A DNA stretch of 64,000 bases from Bradyrhizobium sp. DOA9 (GCF_000617845.2 NZ_DF820426.1:558001-622000); one strand, 5' to 3'. Shown: positions 7,964 through 17,552, counted from the stretch's first letter. Notes: generated from the sequence alone by a model not told the origin. Numbers and translations: made by a program.

Positions 7964-8713
7964 ATGCTGCTCAGCGGTAAGACGGCCATCATTTCGGGTG
8001 CGGCTTCGCCGCGCGGGATCGGGCTTGCAACGGCCCGCCGGTTTGCCGCCGAGGGTGCTCGGGTCGCCATTCTGGATATCGACGCCGCAGCAGCTGCGGG
8101 TGCGGCGGCCACTCTTGGTAAGGAGCACCTCGGTTTACGCTGCGACGTCGCTGACAAGTCATCCTGCGAACGGGCTGTCGTAAGCGTGGTCGAGGCATTC
8201 GGTGGTATCGACATCCTGATCAACAATGCCGGCATTACTCAGCCGGTGAAGCTCCTGGAGATTTCGGCGGCCGATTGGGATCGCATTCAGGACGTCAATC
8301 TGAAAGGCGTTCTGTTCCTCTCCCAGGCAGCCATTCCGCACATGCGCGCCCGGAAGTCCGGATCGATCGCATGCATGTCGTCGGTTTCGGCTCAGCGCGG
8401 TGGGGGAATTTTCGGCGGCCCGCACTACTCTGCTGCGAAGGCCGGCGTCCTTGGTCTCGCCAAGGCCATGGCCCGGGAGTTCGGTCCGGATGGCATTCGT
8501 GTCAACTGCGTCACGCCGGGCCTGATCGGCACTGATATCACGTCAGGCAAGCTGACCGATGATATGAGGACGAAAATCCTCGAAGGCATTCCACTCAATC
8601 GTCTTGGGACGGCGGAAGACGTCGCTGGCATCTACACCTTCCTGGCGTCGGATCTTTCCGCCTATGTCACGGGCGCCGTGATCGACGTAAATGGCGGCAT
8701 GCTTATCCACTGA
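7964..8713 (+). CDS. Short-chain dehydrogenase (FabG-like), sugar locus
   Basis: This is a 249-residue SDR with cofactor motif GAASPRGIG (12-20), NNAG (87-90), Ser140, and Tyr155/Lys159 in YSAAK. The C-terminal TGAVIDVNGGM is typical of FabG-like polyol or sugar dehydrogenases. The ATG at 7964 is fixed by GAGGGAGGA four bases upstream. It is the first gene of a plus-strand set continuing into the split transketolase and TRAP genes. A plausible role is oxidation of a polyol or sugar to a ketose that the transketolase then cleaves; that order of reactions is inference. Confidence 0.87.
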   Translation: MLLSGKTAIISGAASPRGIGLATARRFAAEGARVAILDIDAAAAAGAAATLGKEHLGLRCDVADKSSCERAVVSVVEAFGGIDILINNAGITQPVKLLEISAADWDRIQDVNLKGVLFLSQAAIPHMRARKSGSIACMSSVSAQRGGGIFGGPHYSAAKAGVLGLAKAMAREFGPDGIRVNCVTPGLIGTDITSGKLTDDMRTKILEGIPLNRLGTAEDVAGIYTFLASDLSAYVTGAVIDVNGGMLIH

Positions 8714-8736
8714 CGCACCAGACAAGGTCCAGATCA

Positions 8737-9588
8737 ATGGAAACCTCCACCAAGACACTGACCAATACACCTACCCTGGCGGATCGCGCCTACAACATCC
8801 GCCGCAACGCCTTGCGCATGGGTGAGGTCCAGGGCCAGGGTTATATCGCACAGGCGCTGGACATCTCAGACGTTCTCGCGGTGGCTTACTTTCACGCAAT
8901 GCGGTATCGGTCCGAAGATCCGGCCTGGGAGGAGCGCGATCGCTTCCTGCTCTCAAACGGGCACTACGCCATCGCGCTCTACGCAGCGTTGATCGAGGCG
9001 GGGATCGTCCCTGAAGAGGAACTCGAAACCTATGGCAGCGACGAGAGCCGGCTGCCGATGTCGGGCATGGCCTCCTACACGCCCGGAATGGAAATGTCGG
9101 GTGGCTCCCTCGGACTGGGGCTCAGCATTGCTGTCGGCATGGGCCTCGGCCTCAAGCGCAAGAAATCCGAGGCGCGGGTGTACACACTGTTCTCCGATGG
9201 TGAGCTCGATGAAGGCTCCGTCTGGGAGGCGATCCAGTCGGCAGGCCACTACGGGCTCGACAATCTGATCGGCATCGTCGACGTCAACAACCAGCAGGCG
9301 GACGGTCCGTCCACCCAGGTCATGGCATTCGAGCCGCTGGTCGAGAAACTTCAAGCCTTCGGCTGGTTCGTGCAACGTATCGACGGCAACGATCTGGATG
9401 CGGTGATCGCAGCATTCGATACGGCCAAGTCACATCCCGAGCCAAAGCCGCGGATGATCGTCGCCGACACGTTGATGGGAAAGGGCGTTCCTTTCCTGGA
9501 GCAGCGCGAGAAGAACCATTTCATCCGCGTCGAGCAGCACGAATGGCAACTGGCGCTTGCCGCGCTGGAAGCCGGGAGGCAGGCATGA
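8737..9588 (+). CDS. Transketolase, N-terminal (ThDP-binding) subunit
   Basis: This 283-residue protein corresponds to the N-terminal half of transketolase. It carries the thiamine-diphosphate motif as SDGELDEGSVWEA (153-165) with NN at 184-185, and LLSNGH (71-76). The aspartate-glycine-glutamate core is intact, although the first glycine of the usual GDG is Ser153. It must pair with the next gene product to form the active site. Its stop overlaps the start of the C-terminal subunit by ATGA, which should favour equal synthesis. Split transketolases of this type are often dedicated to one catabolic pathway rather than to the pentose phosphate cycle. Confidence 0.9.
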   Translation: METSTKTLTNTPTLADRAYNIRRNALRMGEVQGQGYIAQALDISDVLAVAYFHAMRYRSEDPAWEERDRFLLSNGHYAIALYAALIEAGIVPEEELETYGSDESRLPMSGMASYTPGMEMSGGSLGLGLSIAVGMGLGLKRKKSEARVYTLFSDGELDEGSVWEAIQSAGHYGLDNLIGIVDVNNQQADGPSTQVMAFEPLVEKLQAFGWFVQRIDGNDLDAVIAAFDTAKSHPEPKPRMIVADTLMGKGVPFLEQREKNHFIRVEQHEWQLALAALEAGRQA

Positions 9589-10595
9589 AGACCGTCAGAT
9601 CAGCACCGCAGCCGGGCAAGCCGCGCCTGACTACCTCAGCCATGATCGCCTCGATCGCTGCCGAGGGACAGAAGACGAAACCAGCGCCGTTCGGGCACGC
9701 GCTCGTCGCGCTCGCACGTAGCCGCTCCGAGGTGGTCGGTATGACGGCCGATCTCGGCAAATACACTGACCTGCACATCTTCGCCAAGGAATTTCCGGAC
9801 CGATATTACCAGATGGGCATGGCCGAGCAGCTTCTGTTCGGCGCTGCCTCCGGCCTTGCCGCAGAAGGCTTCATGCCCTTCGCGACGACCTATGCTGTGT
9901 TCGCATCCCGGCGGGCCTATGATTTCATCCACCAGACGATCGCGGAAGAAGACCGCAACGTAAAGATCGTCTGCGCGTTGCCGGGCCTGACCTCGGGCTA
10001 TGGTCCGAGCCATCAGGCCGCCGAGGATCTCGCGCTGTTCCGCGCCATGCCGAACATGACTGTCATCGATCCCTGCGATGCCCATGAAATCGAGCAACTG
10101 GTGCCTGCCATCGCGGCGCATCAGGGACCGGTCTACATGCGCCTGTTGCGCGGCCAGGTACCGGTCGTGCTGGAAGAATACGACTACAAGTTCGAGCTCG
10201 GCAAGGCCAAGCTGATCCGTGACGGGAAGGACGTCCTGATCATTTCATCGGGCATCATGACGATGCGTGCGCTCGAGGCCGTGCAAGCGCTTCAGGATGA
10301 CCGCGTGGATGCCGCGGTGTTGCACGTTCCGACAATCAAGCCGCTCGACACCGAGACGATCTTGCTGGACGCCGGCAAGCCGGGCCGCCTCGTCGTGGTT
10401 GCCGAAAACCACACGATGATCGGCGGGCTTGGCGAGGCCATTGCCGCACTCCTCATGCGTTCAGGCGTTCATCCGCCTTTCCGCCAGATTGCGTTGCCGG
10501 ATGAATTTCTCGACGCCGGCGCACTTCCGACCTTGCACGACCGCTACGGGATTTCCACTGCAGAGGTCGCAAGGCAGATCAAGCAGTGGCTTTAG
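9585..10595 (+). CDS. Transketolase, C-terminal subunit
   Basis: This 336-residue subunit holds the pyrimidine-binding and C-terminal transketolase domains. Recognisable are MTADLGKYTDLHIFAKEFP, YYQMGMAEQ with the glutamate that activates ThDP, and GPSHQAAEDLALFRAMPNM. The ATG at 9585 overlaps the upstream stop; an earlier in-frame ATG would only add residues inside the preceding gene. Together with 8737-9588 it transfers a two-carbon ketol unit, here probably from a catabolic ketose. No kinase or aldolase gene is adjacent, so the acceptor and phosphorylation state cannot be read from the window. Confidence 0.9.
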   Translation: MKTVRSAPQPGKPRLTTSAMIASIAAEGQKTKPAPFGHALVALARSRSEVVGMTADLGKYTDLHIFAKEFPDRYYQMGMAEQLLFGAASGLAAEGFMPFATTYAVFASRRAYDFIHQTIAEEDRNVKIVCALPGLTSGYGPSHQAAEDLALFRAMPNMTVIDPCDAHEIEQLVPAIAAHQGPVYMRLLRGQVPVVLEEYDYKFELGKAKLIRDGKDVLIISSGIMTMRALEAVQALQDDRVDAAVLHVPTIKPLDTETILLDAGKPGRLVVVAENHTMIGGLGEAIAALLMRSGVHPPFRQIALPDEFLDAGALPTLHDRYGISTAEVARQIKQWL

Positions 10596-10645
10596 TCTGC
10601 CGCCGCTAGGCGCCAACCAAGCCAAGCCTCTGTGAGGACCTACGC

Positions 10646-10664
10646 CCGCCGCATGTTGCGGCGG
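10646..10664. repeat. Stable hairpin between transketolase and TRAP genes
   Basis: Perfect 8-bp arms CCGCCGCA (10646-10653) and TGCGGCGG (10657-10664) flank a TGT loop in the 184-base gap. There is no T-run. It could stop part of the upstream transcript or protect the 5' end of the TRAP mRNA. Confidence 0.55.
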
Positions 10665-10779
10665 CAAACGATGCCTCTTGCCCAAACGCCGGCGGACGAG
10701 AGCCGGAGGGCGAAATGCCCGAACACCGTATGCCGGCTTTGCAGCGGGCAGTAAATCAAAGCAGGATCTGGAGGAATAC

Positions 10780-11805
10780 ATGACTGTCTCGAAGCCAGGA
10801 AGCATCAGCCGCCGTTCGTTGTTGATGGCGGCCACGGCCGTACCTCTCTGCGGGATTCTGACCCGGCCGGCATCTGCTGCCGAGTTCGTGTACAAGTTCG
10901 CGACCGGACAGGATCCGACGCATCCGGTGAACATTCGGGCGCAGGAAGCGATCGACCGTATCCGCGAGGCGACCAGCGGCCGGCTCGAGATCAGGCTGTT
11001 TCCGGCCAACCAGCTCGGCTCCGACACCGAGCTCCTGACCCAGGTCCGTAGCGGCGGCGTCGAGTTCTTCAATCAATCTTCCTCCATTCTTGCCACCCTG
11101 GTGCCGAGCGCAGGCATCGTGAACACCGGCTTCGCATTCGCCGACTACGACAGCGTGTGGAAGGCGATGGACGGCGACCTCGGCACCTACATTCGGGCGC
11201 AGATCGCCAAGACGCCGATCATGGCCGTGTCGAAGGCCTGGGATAACGGCTTTCGACAGGTGACCTCGTCCGGCCGCGAGGTGCGCACGCCGGATGATCT
11301 GAAGAATTTCCAGATCCGTGTTCCGCCTGCCCCGCTGTTGACCTCGCTCTTCAAGGCGCTCGGAGCCGGGCCGACGCCGATCAACTTCAACGAAGTCTAT
11401 TCGGCGCTGCAGACCAAGGTCGTCGATGGGCAGGAGAACCCGCTACCAATCATTGCGACCGCGCGCCTTTACGAAGTGCAAAGCACGTGCAGTCTGACCG
11501 GCCACGTCTGGGACGGTTACTGGATTCTCGGCAACAAGCGCGCCTTCGAGCGTCTGCCGAAGGATGTACAGGAAATCGTGACGCGCGAGCTCGACCGCTC
11601 TGCCATCGACCAGCGCGCCGACATCGCAAAGCTCAGCCAGTCACTGCGCGCCGATCTCTCCGCCAAGGGGCTCAAGTTCATCGACGTCGATCGCGCCGCG
11701 TTCCGCCAGGCGCTGTCGAAGACAAGTTTCTACGCAGACTGGAAAGCCAAGTTCGGCGAAGAGGCCTGGTCGCAGCTCGAAAAAGCCGCGGGCCAGTTAT
11801 CATGA
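10780..11805 (+). CDS. TRAP transporter solute-binding protein (DctP family)
   Basis: This 341-residue DctP-type periplasmic receptor starts at an ATG with GAGGA five bases upstream. The N-terminus carries a twin-arginine-like signal (SRRSLLM within 10-16, hydrophobic core, PASAA near 34), suggesting Tat export of the folded protein. The mature part begins EFVYKFATGQDPTHP, and the conserved DctP arginine region appears in KNFQIRVPPAP. It overlaps the fused permease gene by ATGA. DctP proteins normally bind carboxylates, but here the neighbours suggest a sugar acid or polyol product; the ligand is unproven. Confidence 0.88.
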   Translation: MTVSKPGSISRRSLLMAATAVPLCGILTRPASAAEFVYKFATGQDPTHPVNIRAQEAIDRIREATSGRLEIRLFPANQLGSDTELLTQVRSGGVEFFNQSSSILATLVPSAGIVNTGFAFADYDSVWKAMDGDLGTYIRAQIAKTPIMAVSKAWDNGFRQVTSSGREVRTPDDLKNFQIRVPPAPLLTSLFKALGAGPTPINFNEVYSALQTKVVDGQENPLPIIATARLYEVQSTCSLTGHVWDGYWILGNKRAFERLPKDVQEIVTRELDRSAIDQRADIAKLSQSLRADLSAKGLKFIDVDRAAFRQALSKTSFYADWKAKFGEEAWSQLEKAAGQLS

Positions 11806-13694
11806 CCAGCGTGACCCATACGCCGCACGCAGATGCCGGTATGGCGGCCGGCGCGTCTCACGCAGGCTCGCTCAGTTGGATAGTGAAAGCGAACACGGTG
11901 CTCGGTCACGCCGTTGCTATACCGGCAGCGCTACTCGTGCTGGCTGAAGTCGCAGTGTTGTCCGCAGGGATCGTAGCCAGATACCTGTTCCGTTCGCCAA
12001 TCGTCTGGTCGGATGAACTTGCCGGCATCCTCTTCCTCTGGCTCGCCATGTTTGGATCCGTGATTGCGTTCCAGCGGGGCGAGCATATGCGGATGACCGC
12101 CATCGTCGGGATTCTCAGTGCTGAAGTCCGAGCGTTCCTGGACGTCGTGGCCGCCGCGGCATCGCTGGCATTCCTTGCGCTCGTCGTATGGCCAGCCTAT
12201 GAATTCGCGGCCGACGAGGCATTCGTCACCACGCCGGCGCTCGAGATCGCCAACAGCTGGCGTGCGGCGGCGCTGCCGATCGGGCTCGGTCTGATGCTGA
12301 TCGCCGCGATCCTCCGCCTTACCCGCATCGCGAGGCTGCGCAACTTGCTCGTATCCCTGGCGATCGTCGTAGGCATCATCGCGACCTTTGTTCTGCTCGC
12401 TCCCGTCTTGAAGCCGTTGGGAAATCTGAACCTTCTGATTTTCTTCGTATTCATCGTCGGCGCGATGGTGTTTGCAGCGGTGCCGATTGCGTTTTCATTC
12501 GGCCTCGCCACCGTCGGCTATCTCGCCTTGACAACCAGCACTCCCGATGTGGTGATGATTGGACGGATGGACGAGGGCATGAGCCACCTGATCCTGCTCG
12601 CTGTGCCGCTTTTCGTCTTTCTTGGCCTTCTGATCGAGATGACGGGTATGGCCCGCGCGATGGTAGGCTTTCTCGCGAGCCTTCTCGGCCACGTGCGCGG
12701 CGGACTGCACTATGTGCTGGTCGGCGCAATGTATCTGGTTTCGGGCATTTCCGGCTCCAAGGCGGCGGACATGGCCGCCGTGGCGCCGGTACTGTTTCCA
12801 GAAATGCGGCAGCGCGGGGCCAAACCGGGCGATCTCGTCGCGCTCCTGGCCGCAACCGGCGCTCAGACCGAAACGATCCCGCCGTCCCTCGTTCTGATCA
12901 CGATCGGCTCGGTGACCGGCGTCTCGATCTCGGCATTGTTCACCGGCGGCTTGCTTCCGGGCGTTATTCTTGCTGTCATGCTCGCTGCCGTGGTGTCGTG
13001 GCGATATCGCCGCGAAGATCTGTCCCACGTCAAGCGGGCGACGGGGCAGCAGATTGGCCGCGCCTTTGTCATCGCGGTCCCTGCTATCGCACTGCCATTC
13101 GTGATCCGGACTGCCGTCGTCGAGGGCGTTGCGACCGCCACAGAGGTCTCGACCATCGGCATCCTTTACTCAGCCTGTGCGGGTCTCTTCATCTACCGCC
13201 AATTCGACTGGCGCCGGATCTATCCGATGCTGGTCGAGACGGCCTCGCTGTCCGGGGCAATTCTGCTCATCATCGGCGCGGCGACGGGAATGGCCTGGGC
13301 GCTGACTCAGTCGGGGTTTTCTGCCTCTCTTGCCAAGTTCATGACCAGCCTTCCCGGCGGCGTCCCTGTCTTCCTGGCGGTCACGATCGTGACCTTCGTG
13401 ATCCTGGGCAGCGTGCTCGAAGGGATCCCGGCCATCGTGCTGTTTGGCCCGCTGCTGTTCCCGATCGCGCGGCAGGTCGGGGTGCACGATGTCCACTACG
13501 CAATGGTGGTCGTCCTCGCCATGGGCATCGGACTGTTCGCGCCGCCGTTCGGGGTCGGTTACTACGCGGCCTGTGCCATCAGCCGCATCAACCCGGATGA
13601 GGGCATGAAGCCGATCGTTGGCTACATGCTAGCCTTGCTGATCGGGACCCTGATTGTGGCCGCCGTTCCCTGGCTATCAATCGGCTTCCTTTGA
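11802..13694 (+). CDS. Fused TRAP transporter permease (DctQ-DctM)
   Basis: This 630-residue membrane protein joins the small DctQ-like subunit (about 28-190, with RYLFRSPIVWSDELAG and MFGSVIAFQRGEHMRM) to the large DctM-like subunit (about 205-630, with VPLFVFLGLLIEMTGMA and SGSKAADMAAVAPVLFPEM). Na+-driven TRAP importers use separate or fused Q and M subunits; this is the fused form. The ATG at 11802 overlaps the binding-protein stop. The gene ends before a convergent terminator-like hairpin. It works with the binding protein encoded just upstream. Confidence 0.9.
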   Translation: MTSVTHTPHADAGMAAGASHAGSLSWIVKANTVLGHAVAIPAALLVLAEVAVLSAGIVARYLFRSPIVWSDELAGILFLWLAMFGSVIAFQRGEHMRMTAIVGILSAEVRAFLDVVAAAASLAFLALVVWPAYEFAADEAFVTTPALEIANSWRAAALPIGLGLMLIAAILRLTRIARLRNLLVSLAIVVGIIATFVLLAPVLKPLGNLNLLIFFVFIVGAMVFAAVPIAFSFGLATVGYLALTTSTPDVVMIGRMDEGMSHLILLAVPLFVFLGLLIEMTGMARAMVGFLASLLGHVRGGLHYVLVGAMYLVSGISGSKAADMAAVAPVLFPEMRQRGAKPGDLVALLAATGAQTETIPPSLVLITIGSVTGVSISALFTGGLLPGVILAVMLAAVVSWRYRREDLSHVKRATGQQIGRAFVIAVPAIALPFVIRTAVVEGVATATEVSTIGILYSACAGLFIYRQFDWRRIYPMLVETASLSGAILLIIGAATGMAWALTQSGFSASLAKFMTSLPGGVPVFLAVTIVTFVILGSVLEGIPAIVLFGPLLFPIARQVGVHDVHYAMVVVLAMGIGLFAPPFGVGYYAACAISRINPDEGMKPIVGYMLALLIGTLIVAAVPWLSIGFL

Positions 13695-13708
13695 GGTCGT
13701 GGTGAGAG

Positions 13709-13734
13709 GGCCTCGCGCGACAAGCCGCGAGGCC
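13709..13734. terminator. Convergent terminator-like hairpin
   Basis: Perfect 9-bp GC-rich arms GGCCTCGCG (13709-13717) and CGCGAGGCC (13726-13734) enclose an 8-base loop in the 45-base gap between the convergent TRAP permease and SMP-30 genes. It is suitable as a bidirectional terminator, although the flanking T-tracts are short. Confidence 0.6.
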
Positions 13735-13739
13735 GTTCG

Positions 13740-14630
13740 TCAGGTGAATTTCGGCAGATGCAGTGGCAGACCTTCGCATGGCATATCGATCTCCTCGACC
13801 TGGCCCCTGCCAACTTCGGTGACGCGCAGCTTCCTGCCCTCGAGGGTGAAGGCACAGTTCGTCGGCTGGGGGCCGTCCAGGATCAGGCGATCGACGACCT
13901 CACCCTCGCGGTTCAGAACCGTGACGTTCTTCTGGTTGTAGACCGTGCAATAAAGCCGGCCGTCCGTGCCAAAGGCCATTCCGTCCGGCCCCTTGAAATC
14001 GGGGTTGGTATCCGGTTGGAGGACGTTGCCGAATACCACGCGTTTTGGTGCAGTTTCGCCGAGGACGTCGTATCGGTAAACTTCACCTGTGAAGGACGCG
14101 TTGGCATAGAGGTGATTGTCGGGGCCGAAAGCAATGCCGTTGGTGAAGCGGATCTTGCGATCGAGGACGCGCAGAACCTTCATGACTGCCGGATCGATCT
14201 CATAGACACGGCCGTCCCAATCGAGGTCCATGTAGCCGTCGACGAAGGCCTGTCCGTTGATGAAATCCTCGGCTGCCATGCCTGAATCAGTCATATAGAG
14301 CAGTCCGTTCGGGCCGAAGCAGAGGTCGTTCGGGAACAAAAAGCGGTCGGCACCTTCGCCCTGCATGCGCCGGATCTCGTTTCCACCCTGATCGATGCAG
14401 ATCAGAGCCCTTAGACCTGCTTCCGCGACCCAGATCCGGCCGTGGCCATCGGTGGTCAATCCATTCGGGCGCCCGCCGGTGGTGCGGATCACCCGGCGAT
14501 TGCCGCGGTTATCCAGCCTCGTGATGCAAAGGGTGGCAGCGGACATTTCCGTCACATACATCGATCCGTCCGGCAGGCACACCGGGCCTTCGGGCGCTCC
14601 GATTTCGGTTACAAAGAGCCTCGATGCCAT
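13740..14630 (-). CDS. SMP-30/gluconolactonase family protein
   Basis: This 296-residue six-bladed beta-propeller of the SMP-30 family is probably a sugar lactone hydrolase. The expected metal ligands are visible: Glu14 in GAPEGP, the Asn of FPNDLCFG, the Asn of FTNGIAFG and the Asp of GPDGMAFG. The ATG at 14630 has a GGGAGG site. It is the last gene of the minus-strand sugar ABC operon, 23 bases after the ATPase gene. In the pathway it would open an aldonolactone made by a dehydrogenase. The lactone identity is unknown, and some family members are metal-dependent esterases. Confidence 0.87.
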   Translation of the reverse strand: MASRLFVTEIGAPEGPVCLPDGSMYVTEMSAATLCITRLDNRGNRRVIRTTGGRPNGLTTDGHGRIWVAEAGLRALICIDQGGNEIRRMQGEGADRFLFPNDLCFGPNGLLYMTDSGMAAEDFINGQAFVDGYMDLDWDGRVYEIDPAVMKVLRVLDRKIRFTNGIAFGPDNHLYANASFTGEVYRYDVLGETAPKRVVFGNVLQPDTNPDFKGPDGMAFGTDGRLYCTVYNQKNVTVLNREGEVVDRLILDGPQPTNCAFTLEGRKLRVTEVGRGQVEEIDMPCEGLPLHLPKFT

Positions 14631-14653
14631 TCTTCCCTCCCGTTCTGGCTGCG

Positions 14654-15760
14654 CTACGCGATGACCAGGCCGCTGGCCGGATCGATCAGCACTACGCGAT
14701 TGAGATCAATAGCGAGCTCGATCCGCTCACCATGGTTGGTGACGTCGTGAGCCTGCAACTCGGCGACGGCATCCACGCCGCCGATCTTGATAGTGGTGAA
14801 TGTGCGCGTCCCTGTCGGTTGAATGAGATCGGCGGTGGCCGAATATGAGACCACTCCTTCGCGGAGAGGCCCGCCGCCACCAGCCCGGCTGAAATGCTGG
14901 GGACGAATGCCGACGAGAACCTGTCGCTCCTCCGCGCCACTCAGCAATGCGGCTTTCGCGGGCGGAAGTGTCAGCGAACCGCCGGACTTAAACACGGCTT
15001 CTGCAGCAGTTCCCGACGTTTTGAGGGTCGCCGGGATGAGGTTGATCGACGGAGACCCAAGGAAGCCGGCAACAAATCCAGTGCGGGGTTGCTCGAACAG
15101 CTCCAGCGGAGCTCCCTGCTGCTCGATCTTTCCGTCGCGCAGCAGCACGATGCGATCGGCGAGCGTCATCGCCTCGACCTGGTCGTGGGTGACGTAGATC
15201 ATTGTCGTCGTGATCTCGTGATGCAGACGCTTGATCTCGCTCCGCATCTCATCGCGCAGCTGCGCGTCGAGATTCGAGAGCGGCTCGTCGAACAGGAACA
15301 GATCCGCCTTGCGCACGATGGCGCGGCCAATGGCGACCCGCTGGCGCTGCCCACCGGACAGCTGGCGCGGGTAGCGCTGCAAGAGATTGCCGATGCCGAG
15401 CATCTCGGCGGCTTCACCGACCCGCTTTCTGATTTCGATCTCGGGAGTCTTCCGTGCGCGAAGACCGAAGGCGATGTTCTCGTTGACGGTCAGATAGGGG
15501 TAGAGGGCGTAGTTCTGAAATACCATCGCGATGTTGCGCTCGCGTGGGCGCAGATCGTTGACCACAGCACCGCCGATCGTGATCGTTCCGTCGTCCGGAT
15601 CCTCAAGGCCTGCGATGGTTCGCAAGAGCGTGCTCTTGCCGCAGCCGGACGGACCGACCAGAACTGCGAATTCGCCGTCGGCAATGGAAAGGTCCACCCC
15701 GCGAACCGCGTGCACATTGCCGTAATATTTATGCACGCCGGACAACTTGACATCAGCCAC
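14654..15760 (-). CDS. Sugar ABC transporter ATPase (MalK/UgpC type)
   Basis: This 368-residue ATP-binding subunit has Walker A GPSGCGKST near 37-45, LSGGQRQRVA, Walker B DLFLFDEPLSNLD and a C-terminal TOBE-like regulatory domain (about 240-365). The length and the TOBE domain match MalK/UgpC proteins, which often serve several sugar importers. The start is a GTG at 15760 with AGGGAG upstream, and no nearer ATG fits. It energises the two permeases encoded just upstream in the same operon. Confidence 0.9.
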   Translation of the reverse strand: MADVKLSGVHKYYGNVHAVRGVDLSIADGEFAVLVGPSGCGKSTLLRTIAGLEDPDDGTITIGGAVVNDLRPRERNIAMVFQNYALYPYLTVNENIAFGLRARKTPEIEIRKRVGEAAEMLGIGNLLQRYPRQLSGGQRQRVAIGRAIVRKADLFLFDEPLSNLDAQLRDEMRSEIKRLHHEITTTMIYVTHDQVEAMTLADRIVLLRDGKIEQQGAPLELFEQPRTGFVAGFLGSPSINLIPATLKTSGTAAEAVFKSGGSLTLPPAKAALLSGAEERQVLVGIRPQHFSRAGGGGPLREGVVSYSATADLIQPTGTRTFTTIKIGGVDAVAELQAHDVTNHGERIELAIDLNRVVLIDPASGLVIA

Positions 15761-15770
15761 TCTATTCTCC

Positions 15771-16610
15771 CTAACCCTTGACTGCGCCCAGGGAGATCCC
15801 GCGCACGAGATAGCGTTGCATCACGGAGACCGCAACGAAGATCGGCAACGTCCCCAGCACCGACATCGCCGCGATCTTCGCCCAGAAATTCGATTGTCCG
15901 CCGAAGTAATGCGTCAACATGACCGGGAAGGTGATGACCTCGGTACGCGTCAGCACGAGTGCGAAGAGAAAGTCGTTCCAGGCGAACACGAAGGTGAAGA
16001 CCGAGGTCGCCATCAGCCCGGGGCGTACCATTGGGAAGACGACTTTCCAGATCACCTCCCAGCGATTGAGGCCGTCGACAAGGGCGCTTTCCTCGAGCTC
16101 CAGCGGAACGTCGACGATATAGCCGCGCATCATCCAGATAACGTAGGGAAGGTTGAATGCCGTGTAGAGCAGGATCAGGCCGAAGTAGCCGTCGACCAAA
16201 CCGAAATGGACGTAGATCAGGAAGATCGGAAAGACGACGGCAATCGGTGGGATCATGCGCTGGGAGATGATCCACATCGCGAGGTTCTCGCCGCCAGTCC
16301 CATACCGGGCGAGGCTGTAGGCGCAGAGCGTTCCCAGCACGATCGCAATGCCGGAGCTGACGCCGGCGACAATCAAGCTGTTCAGGATCGCCAGGACGTC
16401 ACCATCCTTGAACAGGACGTAATAGTTCGAGAACTGGATCTGCTCAGGGATCCATAGGGGCGGCACATGATAGATCTCATCCGGCGTCTTGAACGAAATC
16501 ATGAACAGCCAGTAGACCGGAAACAGGAACAGCAGGATCACTATGCCGGCGCCGAGATAGCGGACGGCGAGAATGCGGGCTTTTTTTGCCGGAAGCCTGC
16601 CGATCCTCAT
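15771..16610 (-). CDS. Sugar ABC transporter permease (MalG type)
   Basis: This is a 279-residue inner-membrane permease. A hydrophobic segment around 18-40 is followed by SFKTPDEIYHVPP and then further membrane spans. The coupling loop ELEESALVDGLNRWEVIWKV lies around 180 and is typical of MalG/UgpE. Its ATG (16610) overlaps the MalF stop by four bases. It partners with the MalF-type permease and the ATPase to import an oligosaccharide, sugar or polyol. Confidence 0.9.
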   Translation of the reverse strand: MRIGRLPAKKARILAVRYLGAGIVILLFLFPVYWLFMISFKTPDEIYHVPPLWIPEQIQFSNYYVLFKDGDVLAILNSLIVAGVSSGIAIVLGTLCAYSLARYGTGGENLAMWIISQRMIPPIAVVFPIFLIYVHFGLVDGYFGLILLYTAFNLPYVIWMMRGYIVDVPLELEESALVDGLNRWEVIWKVVFPMVRPGLMATSVFTFVFAWNDFLFALVLTRTEVITFPVMLTHYFGGQSNFWAKIAAMSVLGTLPIFVAVSVMQRYLVRGISLGAVKG

Positions 16611-17533
16611 CGCGTAAGCTCCATGCGCTTGAGGACCAGGGTGGTGATCAGCGTCAGCAGCGCGATTACCAGGAAGGAAATCGCGGCTGTGTAGCTAGTC
16701 TCGAATTGCGAGAAGCCTTGCACATAGGTGTAAAGAGAGACGGTCTCGGTCATCGAGCCTGGCCCGCCTTCGGTAAGGGCCCAGATGATGTCGAAGATGC
16801 GGACGAGGTCGAGGCCGCGGATCAGGCAGGCCACGGCGATCACGGGGGCGATCGCCGGCAGAACGATTGCACGAAGCACGCGCAGGTAGGACGCGCCGTC
16901 GATCTCCGCAGCCTCGAGTTGCGACTGGTCGACGTTCGACAGGGCTGCAAGCAGGAGCAGGAACATGAAGGGCGCCCACTGCCAGACTTCGCAGATGATG
17001 ATCGCCGGATAGACGTAGGCGGGATTGACGGTCCAAAGGATCCGGACCGGCTCGCCGGCGAAGAAACTCAGGATCTGGCCAATCGGGCCGAAGCGGACGT
17101 CAAACATCAGACGCCAGGTCGCACCCGCGACGATCGGAGAGATCACCGTCGGAAGCACCAGCAGCGCGACGAAGATCTGTCGACCCGGCATACCATCGAT
17201 GAAGAGCTGCGCCATCAAGAAGCCGACCAGCAGCTCCAGGGGCAGGGCGATCGCGGTGATGATGGCGGTATGACCGAGCGAAGCCCAGAGGCGGGTATCC
17301 CTGAACAGCTCCGCATAGTTCAAGAGGCCGACGAACGACGTGTCGTTCTCGGTCATCGTGATGCGCTGGAAGCTCACGATCAGCGAGTAGATCAGGGGAA
17401 ACAACCCGACTAGGAGGAGGATCAGAATGGCCGGCGCGACGATGAGATAGGGCAGGCGGTCCTCGAGCATGCGCCCGAAGCGACTGGGGCGGCGCTGCTC
17501 GGCGCCATTGAGGCTCACAGAAACTGTCATCAT
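16607..17533 (-). CDS. Sugar ABC transporter permease (MalF type)
   Basis: This 308-residue permease has a first membrane span near 30-50 (YLIVAPAILILLLVGLFPL) and a coupling loop with QLEAAEIDGASYLRVLRA around 215. The start is taken at the double ATG 17533/17530. The open frame continues upstream, but those codons fall in the intergenic hairpin and the binding-protein gene. The Shine-Dalgarno is weak, and a strong hairpin at 17553-17580 precedes the gene, so expression is probably lower than that of the binding protein. Confidence 0.87.
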   Translation of the reverse strand: MMTVSVSLNGAEQRRPSRFGRMLEDRLPYLIVAPAILILLLVGLFPLIYSLIVSFQRITMTENDTSFVGLLNYAELFRDTRLWASLGHTAIITAIALPLELLVGFLMAQLFIDGMPGRQIFVALLVLPTVISPIVAGATWRLMFDVRFGPIGQILSFFAGEPVRILWTVNPAYVYPAIIICEVWQWAPFMFLLLLAALSNVDQSQLEAAEIDGASYLRVLRAIVLPAIAPVIAVACLIRGLDLVRIFDIIWALTEGGPGSMTETVSLYTYVQGFSQFETSYTAAISFLVIALLTLITTLVLKRMELTR

Positions 17534-17552
17534 CAGTCCGGAAACACGGCAA

